Shown here one piece after another: positions 1 to 8,965 of a stretch of DNA of 64,000 bases. The stretch covers positions 302,368 to 366,367 of the forward strand of contig NZ_JACCJZ010000004.1 of NCBI RefSeq assembly GCF_013425765.1. Direction: 5' to 3'. Source of the stretch: Luteimonas deserti. Its GTDB lineage: Bacteria > Pseudomonadota > Gammaproteobacteria > Xanthomonadales > Xanthomonadaceae. The notes below the pieces were generated by a model that saw nothing but the letters and a program-made list of their open reading frames with translations, had not been told where the DNA came from and made no database searches. Position numbers and translations under genes: made by a program. Within the stretch, counting starts at the first letter, position 1; every line of letters begins with the position of its first letter.

Positions 1-1503
1 CACGTTGAACAGCAGCGACCAGAACGTGCCGTGGGTCAGCGGGTCCCAGCCGCCAAGGCCGAACAGGGCACGCGGCCGAAGCCAGCCGATGCCCAGTGGC
101 CCGTCGACGATCCACGCCGGGTCGAGCAGGCCGGCCTCGGTGAGCTTGGGCAGCAGCAGGGTGTAGCCCCAGACGCAGAAGCCGATCAGCAATCCCGTCT
201 CCACACCGCGCCGGCTGGCGCCGCGCCAGTACAGGCCGCCGATCAGCGCCGGTGCGAACTGCGCCACCGCGACGAAGGCCATCAGCCCGAATGCGGCCAG
301 CGTGGTCTCGTTGCCGCTGGTGCGGTAGTAGACGTAGGCCAGTGCGGCCAGGCCGATGATCGCCCCGCGACGCACCCACAGCACCGTCGAGGCGACGTTG
401 CCGCCGTGGCGCTCGGCATAGCCGCGGCGCAGCAGCAGCGGCATCACCAGGTCGTTGCTGATCATCGTCGCCAGTGCCACCGAGGACACGATGACCATGC
501 CGGTCGCCGCCGAGAAGCCGCCGATGTAGGCGAAGAGGGCGAGCAGGTTGGCGTCGTCGGCCATCGGCAACGCGAGCACGAAACTGTCCGGCGCCACCGG
601 GCCCTCGCGGCCGAACAGCGCCACGCCGGCGCTGGCGATCGGCAGCACCATCAGGCAGATGATCACCAGATACCCGCCGAACAGCCAGCGCGCGCGGCGG
701 ATGTCGCGCACGTCGCCGCATTCCACGACCGCCACATGGAACTGCCGCGGCAGGCAGATGATCGCCGCGAACGCGAGCAGGCACTGCACCGCGAAACTCG
801 ACGGCGGCGCATGCATCACCAGCGTGCGCGTGGCCTCGAGCAGCGGCATCTCGCGCGCACCGAGCCAGACGATGGCGAACACGCCGACCGCCACCAGGGC
901 CACCAGCTTCACCAGCGACTCCAGCGCCACCGCCAGCATCATGCCCGGGCGGTGTTCGGTGGCATCGACCGTGCGCGTGCCGAACAGGATCGCGAACAGG
1001 GCCATCAACGCGGCGACGTAGAACGCCGGATCGCCGAACGGGGTGACCGGATTGTCCGGCCCGCCGAGCACGCCCAGGCTGATCGCCACCGCCTTGTACT
1101 GCAGGGCCAGATACGGCACTGCGGCCACCAGGGCGATCAGCGCGACCATGGCCGCGAGCCGCTGCGAGCGGCCGTAGCGCGAGGCGATGAAGTCGGCGAT
1201 CGAGACCGTGTTCTGCGACTGCGCGATCAGCGCGAGCCGCTCGAGGATGCGCCAGCCGAACAGCAGCAGCAGCAACGGGCCGAGGTAGATCGGCAGATAG
1301 CCCACGCCCTGGCGCACCGCGGTGCCGACGGCGCCGTAGAACGTCCACGACGAGCAGTACACCGCCAGCGCCAGGCTGTAGACCGCCGAGCGCAGCCAGG
1401 GCCGGTCGGCGTGGAGCATCCGCCGGTCGCCGTACCAGGCCACGCCGAACAACAGCGCGGCATAGCCCAGCGACACCAGCAGCAGAACCCAGCCCGGCAG
1501 CAT
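1..1503 (-). CDS. CbrA-like sensor kinase, N-terminal sodium/solute symporter part (runs off the window)
   Basis: Reading leftwards from an ATG at 1503, the 501 visible residues form a multi-pass SSS (SLC5) transporter domain. The opening residues MLPGWVLLLVSLGYAALLFG are a first membrane helix, and later segments include VSIADFIASRYGRS and PYLALQYKAVA. The layout, with a RPRALFGLGGWDPLTHG segment near the window edge, resembles the N-terminal half of CbrA-type sensor histidine kinases, where the symporter domain is followed by PAS and kinase domains that control carbon/nitrogen use. The kinase half would lie beyond position 1, so a plain symporter cannot be excluded. It is encoded head-to-tail with the diguanylate cyclase upstream of it. 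Confidence 0.8.
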   Translation of the reverse strand, partial: MLPGWVLLLVSLGYAALLFGVAWYGDRRMLHADRPWLRSAVYSLALAVYCSSWTFYGAVGTAVRQGVGYLPIYLGPLLLLLFGWRILERLALIAQSQNTVSIADFIASRYGRSQRLAAMVALIALVAAVPYLALQYKAVAISLGVLGGPDNPVTPFGDPAFYVAALMALFAILFGTRTVDATEHRPGMMLAVALESLVKLVALVAVGVFAIVWLGAREMPLLEATRTLVMHAPPSSFAVQCLLAFAAIICLPRQFHVAVVECGDVRDIRRARWLFGGYLVIICLMVLPIASAGVALFGREGPVAPDSFVLALPMADDANLLALFAYIGGFSAATGMVIVSSVALATMISNDLVMPLLLRRGYAERHGGNVASTVLWVRRGAIIGLAALAYVYYRTSGNETTLAAFGLMAFVAVAQFAPALIGGLYWRGASRRGVETGLLIGFCVWGYTLLLPKLTEAGLLDPAWIVDGPLGIGWLRPRALFGLGGWDPLTHGTFWSLLFNV

Positions 1504-1564
1504 GCCGTCTCCCGCGTTGCGAATCGGCGCAGTGTACGTGCCGCGCGACGCGCCGGGCGCCGGC

Positions 1565-3079
1565 TCAGCCGGCCGCCATGCTCCGGTCCTTGCCTTCGCG
1601 CTTGGCGTTGTACATCGCCAGGTCCGCGCGCTTGAGCAGCGCCTCGAACGATTCCCGCGGTCGGCGCAGGGCGACGCCCGCGCTGAAGGTCATCGAGATC
1701 CGCGCCTCGTCGTAGGCCACGGGCCGATGCGCCAGCACGGTGCGCAGGCGGGCCAGCGCCGCGATCGCGTGCGGCAGGGTCGTGGCCGGCATCAGGATCA
1801 CGAACTCCTCGCCGCCGAAACGACCGACGACGTCGCTGTCGCGCAGGGTCAGCCGGGCGACGTCGGCGAAGTGGCGCAGCGCGGCATCGCCGCCGAGGTG
1901 GCCGTGGATCGCGTTGAGCCGGCGGAAATCGTCGAGATCGGCCAGCGCCATGCACAGCGGGCGGTCGTCGCGCGCGCGCGCGGCCTCGCGCTCGAAGGCC
2001 TCGTCGAAGCCGCGCCGGTTGAGACATCCGGTGAGTTCGTCCTCCCGCGCCAGCCCCGCGGCGTCGCTGAGCTTTTCCTCCAGCTGGGAGATCCGCCGTT
2101 CGCTCTCCTCGAGCTCGCGGCGAGCAGCGATGAGGTCGTCGCGCGCGCTGATCGCCCGCGCCTGGATCCGGCCGGTATCGTCGAGCACCGCATCGAGCAC
2201 GCCGTTGAACTCGGCGATGCTGCGCGCCTCGCGGATGCGGCTGGCGTGGCCGGCCAGCCGGTCCTGGAACTCGCCGGTGTGCGCGGCCATGCCGTCCAGG
2301 CGTTCGACGAAGGTCCCGAGCATGCCGCGCATCGCGGTTCGCGATTCGTCGATGCCCTTCTTCAGCATCGCCTGGCGGTAGAGCACCTGGCGCAGTCCGT
2401 TGCGGGCTTCCTCGACGGTGGTCTTGTCCAGCGGTCCGGCCAGCAGCGCCCGGATCTGGGTGATCTGGCCGTGCAGCCAGCTCTTGTTCTCGAGCAGTTC
2501 GCTCACGTTCTCGAGCAGCAGATCGAACAGGCTGATCAGCAGCGTGATCTGTTCCTCGGTGTCCTGGGTGTGCACGCCGACGCGGTGGCACAGGTCGGTC
2601 AGCCGGCGACCGAGGGGATCGAGGTCCTGGCCCGGCGCCCAGTTGCGGAAGCCCGACGCCAGGGCGAACGCCTCGTCGGAAAGCGCGGGATCGTTGCGCA
2701 GCAGGGCCGCCAGCGCCGCGCCGAGCGTGTGCCGCAGCAGGTCGCGCAGGCGTTCGGTGTCGGCACTGCCGGGCGCCGGCGTGTCCAGCTCGACGTGGCG
2801 TACGTACTTGTCGATGAGCTGGCGCATCGCGCGGCCGTAGGACAGCCAGTCGCCGGACCGGGTCGCCGCCTGCAGGTAGCGGCCGAGATCGCCGAGCTCG
2901 TCGTGCAGGCCGGCCATGCCGTCGGCGAAGGCCGTCAGCAGCCGCTTGGGCTCGTCGACGCCGGCGAACAGGGTGACCAGGGCCTCGGATCCGATGGCCG
3001 CCGAGCGGCCGCGCGCCGGCCCGCGCGGGGCGCGCTCGGCGTTGGCTTTCGGGTCGGCGGACTTGGGCATGGCGTTCAC
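1565..3079 (-). CDS. Diguanylate cyclase (GGDEF domain) with long helical N-terminal region
   Basis: 504 residues. The C-terminal GGDEF domain makes c-di-GMP from two GTP. The active-site loop is GGEEF at residues 422-426, and a product-inhibition I-site (RDSD) lies five residues before it, so activity and feedback control both look intact. The N-terminal 300 residues are helical with no recognised sensor, membrane or signal segment, and a likely coiled coil (ARRELEESERRISQLEEKL) precedes the cyclase. The protein is therefore probably cytoplasmic. The start taken is a GTG at 3079; an ATG three codons in (3070) is equally possible. A TAGCAT -10-like hexamer lies on this strand at 3136-3131. 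Confidence 0.88.
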   Translation of the reverse strand: MNAMPKSADPKANAERAPRGPARGRSAAIGSEALVTLFAGVDEPKRLLTAFADGMAGLHDELGDLGRYLQAATRSGDWLSYGRAMRQLIDKYVRHVELDTPAPGSADTERLRDLLRHTLGAALAALLRNDPALSDEAFALASGFRNWAPGQDLDPLGRRLTDLCHRVGVHTQDTEEQITLLISLFDLLLENVSELLENKSWLHGQITQIRALLAGPLDKTTVEEARNGLRQVLYRQAMLKKGIDESRTAMRGMLGTFVERLDGMAAHTGEFQDRLAGHASRIREARSIAEFNGVLDAVLDDTGRIQARAISARDDLIAARRELEESERRISQLEEKLSDAAGLAREDELTGCLNRRGFDEAFEREAARARDDRPLCMALADLDDFRRLNAIHGHLGGDAALRHFADVARLTLRDSDVVGRFGGEEFVILMPATTLPHAIAALARLRTVLAHRPVAYDEARISMTFSAGVALRRPRESFEALLKRADLAMYNAKREGKDRSMAAG

Positions 3080-3207
3080 GGGGATGGGACGGCGACGCGC
3101 ACGCGCGGCTCCGGTCCGGGAAGGGACGTCATGCTATCGGCCGGGCGGCGCAGGGCTTGAGCGGGACCGCCCGACGCCCGGACCCGCCGCCACACGCGCC
3201 GTGCGCC

Positions 3208-4137
3208 TCAGTACTTCGGCACGGCGCCGTCCACGCTGTCGCTCCAGGCGTCGATGCCACCGGCGACGTTGTAAACCTGGGTGAAGCCCTGGTTGCGGAA
3301 ATGCTCGGCGGCCTGCTGGCTGCGTCCGCCGCGATGGCACAGGAACGCCAGCGGGGTGTCCTTGGGCAGCTGCTGCAGGCGCGCGATGCCGTCGCCGTCG
3401 ATCACCTCGAACGGACGGCCTACCTGCGCCGTCGCGCGCTCGTCCGGCGGACGCACGTCGACCAGGGTCAGGCTGCCCGCCGCCACGCGCGCATCGGCGT
3501 CGGCCGGGCTGATGTCCTGCACCGGCTTGGGCGCATTGGGGTTGTCGATCACCAGCCCGCGACCCCGGATGTCGTCGGCGAAGTCGATCGTCATGCCGTC
3601 GGCGCGGCGTGCGGCGGCCAGGTCGAACTGCACGTCGATCCCGTCGGCGGTGGCGATGATCGCACCGGGGTTACGCGGCGCCAGCTGCAGGCGGGTGCGG
3701 AAGTTGCGGTCGATGTCGACCTGCAGCACGTAGTCGCCGCCGGCATCCGCCACCGCCTTGGCCACCATTTCGCGCGCGGCCGGCGTGATCGTGACCGCCG
3801 GCGGGGTGCGGTCCGGTGGTGCCACCCCGAACAGGCCGTGCAGCTCGCCGCTGCCCACCATCTGCTCGATGATGTCGCTGCCGCCGACCAGCTCGCCGTC
3901 GACGTAGAGCTGGGGAATGGTCGGCCAGTCGCCATAGGCCTTGATGCCCTCGCGGATCTCGCCGTCCTCGAGCACGTTGATGTGCGCGTAGTCCACCCCC
4001 ACGGCCTCCATCGCGGCGACCGCCTTGGCCGAAAAACCGCACTGGGGGGCCAGTGGCGAGCCCTTCATGAACAGCACGGCGCGGTTGCCCTGGAGCAGGG
4101 TCTCGATGCGGGTGCGGAGGGCGGGGTCGAGGGCCAT
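3208..4137 (-). CDS. Grx4-type monothiol glutaredoxin fused to an A-type-carrier-like domain and a rhodanese domain
   Basis: 309 residues in three parts. Residues 1-108 are a monothiol glutaredoxin with KGSP and the CGFS active site at 33-36, the type that binds and transfers [2Fe-2S] clusters with glutathione. Residues about 115-208 resemble an IscA/HesB A-type carrier (ITPAAREMV at the start, VIDNPNAP near the end), but the usual cysteines are absent, so it cannot ligate iron in the normal way. Residues about 209-309 are a rhodanese domain with active cysteine 267 in CHRGGRS. The ATG at 4137 opens exactly at the glutaredoxin fold; in-frame sequence upstream looks non-coding. Likely role: iron-sulfur trafficking or sulfur transfer in the cytoplasm. 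Confidence 0.88.
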   Translation of the reverse strand: MALDPALRTRIETLLQGNRAVLFMKGSPLAPQCGFSAKAVAAMEAVGVDYAHINVLEDGEIREGIKAYGDWPTIPQLYVDGELVGGSDIIEQMVGSGELHGLFGVAPPDRTPPAVTITPAAREMVAKAVADAGGDYVLQVDIDRNFRTRLQLAPRNPGAIIATADGIDVQFDLAAARRADGMTIDFADDIRGRGLVIDNPNAPKPVQDISPADADARVAAGSLTLVDVRPPDERATAQVGRPFEVIDGDGIARLQQLPKDTPLAFLCHRGGRSQQAAEHFRNQGFTQVYNVAGGIDAWSDSVDGAVPKY

Positions 4138-4464
4138 GGCGGTGTTTCCGGTCAGCGTGGAAGGCCGACATGGTAGCGCGGGGGGCGTTTGCAAGCCTCT
4201 GGCGTGACGGGCTGCCGGGATGTGGAGACGTCGTGTCCGAGCCCGGATTCTCTGGACACGGCTGCCATTCCCCCGAATGCGGAGTTCTGCGCGTTCGAGC
4301 GCCGGACCTGACGGCGCCGGGCCGACCCGCCGTCCGGCTCGCGAAGCGCACAACGGCCTTCGGAGGACGACGTTCGGACGCGCGCCGCGAAGGCGTCGGA
4401 CGCGGCCGATCGAAGGCCGATGGCGCAGGCGCGACAGCGAGGACGCGCGCGAAGCGGTGGCATC
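4138..4464. other. Intergenic region between divergent genes
   Basis: 327 bases separating the divergent glutaredoxin and deacetylase genes. It must hold both promoters. No convincing small gene, RNA or repeat was seen. Confidence 0.4.
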
Positions 4465-5247
4465 ATGCGCGCCATGTCGTCGCATCGTCCGCCCCGCCGT
4501 CCGCATCTCTGGCTGCCGCTGCTGGTCGCGTCGCAACTCGTGATCGCACTGCTGTGGTGGCGGCTGGGCTGGCAGGTCGGGCTGCCGGTGCTGCTGGCCA
4601 GCCACGCGCTGTGCCTGTGGGGCGTGCTTGCGCCCTCGTCGCGACTCTATGGTCCGGTGCTGACCCGGCTGCCCGGGGACGGCGTGTGGTTGACCATCGA
4701 CGACGGGCCGTCCGACGACACGCGCGCCGTGCTGGATCTGCTCGATGCGCATGCGGCCCGCGCGACGTTCTTCCTGGTCGGTGCGCGTGCCGAGGCGCGG
4801 CCGGCGCTGGTGCGCGAGATCGTCGCGCGTGGGCACGACATCGGCAATCACAGTCACACCCATCCGCAGGCGAGGTTCTGGGCGCTGGGTCCGGCGCGCA
4901 TGCGCCGCGAGATCGAGGCCTGCCAGGCCGCGCTGACCCGGATCACCGGGCGCGCGCCGGTCTGGTTCCGCTCCGTGGTCGGCCATACCAATCCCTTCGT
5001 GCACGCGCCGCTGCGCGATGCGCGGCTGGCACGCGTCGGCTGGAGCGCGCGCGGCTTCGATGCGGTGGAGGCCGACGTGGCCCGGGTGGTGGCCCGCATC
5101 GACGCCGCGCTCGAACCCGGTGCGATCGTGTTGCTGCACGAGGGCGCGCGGCACGGCCGCAATCCCGAGATGATCGCCGGCGTGCTCGACCGCCTGCGGC
5201 AGAAGCGTCTGCGCGCGGTCGTGCCCAGCGTCGACGAAGGGCCCTGA
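4465..5247 (+). CDS. Polysaccharide deacetylase family protein (NodB homology domain)
   Basis: 260 residues. Two hydrophobic helices near the N-terminus (about 15-33 and 38-55) suggest membrane anchoring. The NodB fold follows. TIDDGPS at 77-83 holds the catalytic and metal-binding aspartates, and HSHTH at 129-133 supplies the two metal-binding histidines. Motif 3 is WFRSVVG rather than the common RxPYG form, and LLHEG near the end gives the late histidine motif. Family members remove N- or O-acetyl groups from cell-wall or surface polysaccharides; the substrate here is unknown. The ATG at 4465 is preceded by GGTGG; an in-frame ATG at 4420 adds only a basic stretch, and one at 4474 is also possible. 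Confidence 0.82.
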   Translation: MRAMSSHRPPRRPHLWLPLLVASQLVIALLWWRLGWQVGLPVLLASHALCLWGVLAPSSRLYGPVLTRLPGDGVWLTIDDGPSDDTRAVLDLLDAHAARATFFLVGARAEARPALVREIVARGHDIGNHSHTHPQARFWALGPARMRREIEACQAALTRITGRAPVWFRSVVGHTNPFVHAPLRDARLARVGWSARGFDAVEADVARVVARIDAALEPGAIVLLHEGARHGRNPEMIAGVLDRLRQKRLRAVVPSVDEGP

Positions 5248-5681
5248 CCCGACGCGTGCGCCGGCCCAGCCGGCGCGTCCGCATCGCCGCGCCCGGAGAT
5301 GTGGGCCGCCGCGCCGTCACCCGCGCCTCGCAGGCAGGCCCGGGTGCCCCCGCTCGATCGCACTGGCAGACGAAGCTATGCGCACGAGGTTCACCCGCAG
5401 CGCAGCGCCGGGGACGCCATGCGTGACCGGGACGCGCACGTCCTGAGCCTGCCGGCGCATCGGCGCGGTGCGCAGGCCCTCCGGGGCGGCGGACCGCGGC
5501 GCGAGGACCGACGATGCACGATCGCCGCGCGCAGGCGGGTACGCAGCAGCACCCGGAGCGCGGCGGGCGTCATGCAGCCGAGCGAGACCGCGCGCAGACC
5601 GCATTGCGGACAGGGCGACGCGTCAGCATGCCCGGCGCCTCGCGTCGCAGCGCCGCGACCATGGACCGGATGCGCCGCAGG
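5248..5681. other. Intergenic region between convergent genes
   Basis: 434 bases between the convergent deacetylase and the four-gene minus-strand operon. Frames across it are arginine- and alanine-rich without family features. No gene, repeat or T-rich terminator hairpin was recognised. Confidence 0.35.
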
Positions 5682-6218
5682 TCAGACCGTGCGCAGATGC
5701 GCCAGCACGGCCTGCACGTCGTCGGCCTCAAGCAGCAGTTCGGCCAGCGCGTGCTGGCCGGTCGCCGCCGCGCTGGCGGCGAGTGCCGCGGCGCACAGGG
5801 TTTCGCTCCAGTCGGGCGTGGCCACGAGGCCCGCGAGCAACGGCAGCCGGGCCAGCGCGGTGACGTAACCATCGATCAGCGCATCGGGAATATCGGCATC
5901 GTGCAGCGCGCGGCCGAGTTCGATGCTGGCCGGCAGCACGAAGTGGCTGGGCGTCGCCAGTTCGGGCGCCTCGGCCAGCGCGGCGACGATGTGCGGCACG
6001 GCGGCGAACGAGGCGCTGTAGACCTCGCCCTGGTGGCACAGCGCCGACCACAGCGAATACCAGGGCTCGCTCTGCCAGCTCTCCTCGCGTGCCCCGTCGA
6101 GCTGGGCCAGCAGCGCCGGGATGCCACGCGCGCTGCCCTGGGCGCAGCGCAGCGAGGTCCAGGCCGGATCGTCGAGGGCCAGCATCGGTGCATCCGGCAG
6201 GCCGTCGCGCGCGGTCAT
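5682..6218 (-). CDS. Hypothetical protein, helical-repeat-like, last gene of a coupled operon
   Basis: 178 residues, acidic and alanine/leucine-rich, no signal peptide or membrane helix. The segment WYSLWSALCHQGEVYSASFA followed by AVPHIVAAL resembles a motif in actinobacterial HEAT-like proteins of unknown function, so an alpha-solenoid fold is plausible. The ATG at 6218 overlaps the stop of the upstream methyltransferase gene in an ATGA junction, implying translational coupling. Function unknown. Confidence 0.7.
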   Translation of the reverse strand: MTARDGLPDAPMLALDDPAWTSLRCAQGSARGIPALLAQLDGAREESWQSEPWYSLWSALCHQGEVYSASFAAVPHIVAALAEAPELATPSHFVLPASIELGRALHDADIPDALIDGYVTALARLPLLAGLVATPDWSETLCAAALAASAAATGQHALAELLLEADDVQAVLAHLRTV

Positions 6219-6931
6219 CCGCGTTCGCCCACGATCAGCCAGTTGTTGAAGGGCGTGTCGCCGTAGAGCGGGCGGATCGTGGTGGCCAGGCCCGCGCCTT
6301 CGAGCTGCGCGCGCAGGCCGTCGGCGGTGGGATAGCACTTCGCGCGCTCCTGCATCCAGCCGGCCAGGTTGGCGATGCGGTCGGTGATGCGCGTGGTCCG
6401 GCTGCGCGTCGACGTATCGGCCAGGCCGCTGCGGATCACCAGCCGCGCGCCCGGCTCCAGCATCGCGATCACCTGGTCCAGCAGCGCGCGCTGGCGCTCC
6501 GGCGCGAGATATTGCAGCACGTCGAGTATCGCGACGCTGCCGTGGTGTGCGGGCAGGCCGGCACCGAGGTCGAGCACGTCGAAGCGCACGTCGGCCAGGC
6601 CCGTGCGTGCGGCCACCTCGCGCCCGCGGCGGATCTTGGCGGCGTCGATGTCGACGCCGTAGTACGGCAGCGCCAGACCGTCGGCGCGCAACGCGTGCGC
6701 CAGCAACCCGAGGCCGCAGCCCAGATCGAGTACCGGTGCGCGGGTGGGGCGCAGTGCCTGCAGCACGCCCGGATACAGCGGATCGGTGCGCAGCTTGGTC
6801 AGCGTGTAGTAGTAGTCGTAGCGGTTGCCGAGCACGTGCCTGGGCAGAAACGCGCGCGCGATGTGGCGGGCGTCCTCGCGCGGCAGCGGGCGGGTGGAGG
6901 GCGTGGTGGCGTCGTGTGCGGTCGCGGTCAT
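6215..6931 (-). CDS. Class I SAM-dependent methyltransferase
   Basis: 238 residues. The SAM-binding motif I is VLDLGCGLGLLA, followed by an acidic residue at the second strand (YYGVDID) and VAILDVLQYL at motif IV, the standard class I Rossmann arrangement. The N-terminal HVLGNRYDYYYTLTKLRTD segment recurs in methyltransferases found near acyl or lipid enzymes, but the substrate cannot be read from sequence. The gene sits between an SGNH hydrolase and an unknown gene with ATGA overlaps at both ends (6928-6931 and 6215-6218), so it is co-translated with them. The start at 6931 is set by that overlap. Confidence 0.8.
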   Translation of the reverse strand: MTATAHDATTPSTRPLPREDARHIARAFLPRHVLGNRYDYYYTLTKLRTDPLYPGVLQALRPTRAPVLDLGCGLGLLAHALRADGLALPYYGVDIDAAKIRRGREVAARTGLADVRFDVLDLGAGLPAHHGSVAILDVLQYLAPERQRALLDQVIAMLEPGARLVIRSGLADTSTRSRTTRITDRIANLAGWMQERAKCYPTADGLRAQLEGAGLATTIRPLYGDTPFNNWLIVGERG

Positions 6932-7545
6932 GCCCTCGACAATAAGCCGCGCGCGACCGGCAATGCCAGTCGCGCCCACTCGGCGTGCAGCGCCGCCGAC
7001 GGATGCAGGCCGTCGTCGGCGAGCATCCCGGGCTCGCCCCCGCGGGCGCGGCTAAGCGGCGCGATGTCGACGAAGGCGACGTTCTGCGCGGCGCAGATCG
7101 CCTGCGCGGCGGCGTTGTACGCGTCGAGCTCGCGGCCGATCGCAGCCACGTCGCGCCCCGATTGCATTCCGAACGGGGTGACGCCCCAGTCGGGGATCGC
7201 CAGCACGAATACCCGCCCCGGATCACCGCCGGCGAACCCCGTCGCCCGTCCGAGCAGCGCGGCGAACGCGTGGACGTAGGCGGTGACGTCGCGGCCGCGG
7301 TACTGGTCGTTGACGCCGATCAGCAGGCTCACCAGGTCGAAGGGGCCGCGCGGCGCGGCCGCGTCGATGCCGGCATCGAGTTCGTCGGTGGTCCAGCCGG
7401 TCGTGGCGATGATCTGCGGTGGATCGATCGCGAGGCCATCGCGGCGCAGGGCGGCGGCCAGGGAGACCGGCCAGCGTTCCTCCGCGGCGAGCCCTTCGCC
7501 GATGGTGTAGCTGTCGCCCAGTGCGAGATACCGCGCGGGCTTCAT
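6928..7545 (-). CDS. SGNH/GDSL-family hydrolase
   Basis: 205 residues. The catalytic serine block ALGDSYTIGEG is at the extreme N-terminus, GVND supplies the block III asparagine, and DDGLHPS near the C-terminus supplies the Asp/His pair. No export signal is visible, so it is probably a cytoplasmic esterase or lipase-like enzyme. Its start overlaps the stop of the aminotransferase gene (ATGA at 7545-7542) and its stop overlaps the methyltransferase start, making it the second gene of a four-gene coupled operon. Substrate unknown. Confidence 0.82.
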   Translation of the reverse strand: MKPARYLALGDSYTIGEGLAAEERWPVSLAAALRRDGLAIDPPQIIATTGWTTDELDAGIDAAAPRGPFDLVSLLIGVNDQYRGRDVTAYVHAFAALLGRATGFAGGDPGRVFVLAIPDWGVTPFGMQSGRDVAAIGRELDAYNAAAQAICAAQNVAFVDIAPLSRARGGEPGMLADDGLHPSAALHAEWARLALPVARGLLSRA

Positions 7546-8807
7546 CCGGCGCGTGCCTGCCGGCCCGCCAGCGGCACCACCTTGCGCCCCTCGCCGAGGC
7601 GGCGGTCGAGCACGCGTTCGATGCGCGCGAACACGTCGCGCAGTTGCGCCGGTTCCGGCAGCAGCGTGACCCGGAAGTGGTTGCGGTAGGGCACGTTGAA
7701 GCTGTTGCCCGGCACCACCAGCACGCCCTCGCTGTCCATCAGGTCGAGCGCGAACGCGTGGTCGTCGAAGCCGGGTGCCAGCGCGCCCTCGATCCCGGGG
7801 AACGCATACAGCGCACCCGCAGGGGCCACCAGACTGAGGTGGCGGCTGGCCGCGCAGGCCTCGATGACCGCACGCCGCGCCTCGTACAGGCGCCCGCCCG
7901 GCCGGCACAGCGGGGTGATCGTATCGGCGCCGGTCAGCGCGGCTTCGATCGCGAACTGTCCGGGCACGTTCGCGCACAGGCGCAGGGCGCCGAGGAGGTC
8001 CATCGCATTGCGGAATCCGCGGCTGCGCGGCTCGTCGCCGGAGAGCACCGCCCAGCCCACGCGCCAGCCGCAGGCGCGGTGCACCTTCGACAGCCCGCCG
8101 AACGACACGCACGGGACCTCGCCGGCGATCGGCGCGATCGGCTCGAACACCGCGTCGTCGTAGGTGATGCCGTCGTAGATCTCGTCGCACAGCAGGAGCA
8201 GCCCGTGCCTGGCGGCGACCGCGACGATCCGCTCGAGCAGTGCCCGCGGGTACACCGCGCCGGTGGGATTGTTCGGGTTGATCAGCACGATCGCGCGCGT
8301 GCGCGGCGAGACCAGTGCCTCCAGCGCATCGGGATCCGGCAGGAAGCCGTTCTCCGCCTTGCACTGGTAGAACACCGGGCGGCCGTCATTGAGGATCGTC
8401 GCGGCCGACCACAGCGGATAGTCGGGCGAGGGCACCAGCACTTCGTCGCCGGGATTGAGCAGCGCGCGCAGCGCGATGTCGATCAGTTCGCTCACGCCGT
8501 TGCCGACGAACACCCGCTCGGGCGACACCGAGGCGCTGCCGCGGGCCACGTGATGCGCGGCGATCGCCTCGCGCGCGACCGGCAGGCCCTGCTGGTGGGT
8601 GTAGGGATCGGTGGCGTGGATGTGGTCGGCGATCGCCCGCTGCAGATGCTCGGGAGCGCGAAAGCCGAAGGCGCCGGGATTGCCGATGTTGAGCTTGATC
8701 AGGGAGCGGCCCTGGGCCTCGAGGTCGCGCGCCCGTCGTGCCAGCTCGCCGCGGATCTCGTAGCGGACCTCGGTCAGGCGTTCGCGGGTGTTCAGGGGGG
8801 CGGACAT
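7542..8807 (-). CDS. alaA: PLP-dependent aminotransferase, AlaA-like
   Basis: 421 residues, class I/II aminotransferase fold. The sequence follows E. coli AlaA (glutamate-pyruvate aminotransferase) closely: YEIRG near the N-terminus, LKLNIGNP-type motif at 38-44, GNGVSELI, LVPSPDYPLW, INPNNPTGAVY, and the PLP-binding lysine 241 in FGGLSKVHR. It is expected to interconvert pyruvate and alanine with glutamate. It is the first gene of a coupled operon, with a TAGCAT -10-like element 29 bases upstream on this strand. The ATG at 8807 is chosen because homology begins within a few residues of it and upstream in-frame codons look non-coding. Confidence 0.87.
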   Translation of the reverse strand: MSAPLNTRERLTEVRYEIRGELARRARDLEAQGRSLIKLNIGNPGAFGFRAPEHLQRAIADHIHATDPYTHQQGLPVAREAIAAHHVARGSASVSPERVFVGNGVSELIDIALRALLNPGDEVLVPSPDYPLWSAATILNDGRPVFYQCKAENGFLPDPDALEALVSPRTRAIVLINPNNPTGAVYPRALLERIVAVAARHGLLLLCDEIYDGITYDDAVFEPIAPIAGEVPCVSFGGLSKVHRACGWRVGWAVLSGDEPRSRGFRNAMDLLGALRLCANVPGQFAIEAALTGADTITPLCRPGGRLYEARRAVIEACAASRHLSLVAPAGALYAFPGIEGALAPGFDDHAFALDLMDSEGVLVVPGNSFNVPYRNHFRVTLLPEPAQLRDVFARIERVLDRRLGEGRKVVPLAGRQARAG

Positions 8808-8835
8808 GGCGGCACTTCGACACGGAATCCGCCGG

Positions 8836-8841
8836 ATGCTA
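8836..8841 (-). promoter_or_regulatory. Probable -10 element of the alaA operon
   Basis: TAGCAT on the minus strand, 29 bases before the alaA-like start. The same hexamer occurs before the methyltransferase at 52349. No clear -35 was identified. Confidence 0.4.
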
Positions 8842-8929
8842 GCGGAAAAACCGCGGCCGGACGCGGCCGGCGGGCGACCGCGCGGCGGACACGTGCCCAC
8901 GGCGCGCAGCGGCCGGGCGGCGTGCCCCG

Positions 8930-8935
8930 TAGAAT
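8930..8935 (+). promoter_or_regulatory. Probable -10 element of rsgA
   Basis: TAGAAT 31 bases before the rsgA GTG. The same TAGAATC word precedes maeB and aceE in this window. Confidence 0.45.
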
Positions 8936-8965
8936 CCGCCGCATGCGCACCTGCCGATCCTCCGT

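Noticed and set aside
31..1635. Open frame of over 500 codons on the plus strand, Gln/Arg/His-rich
   Set aside because: It is antisense to the symporter/kinase gene. Long open antisense frames are common at this GC content, and it has no family features.
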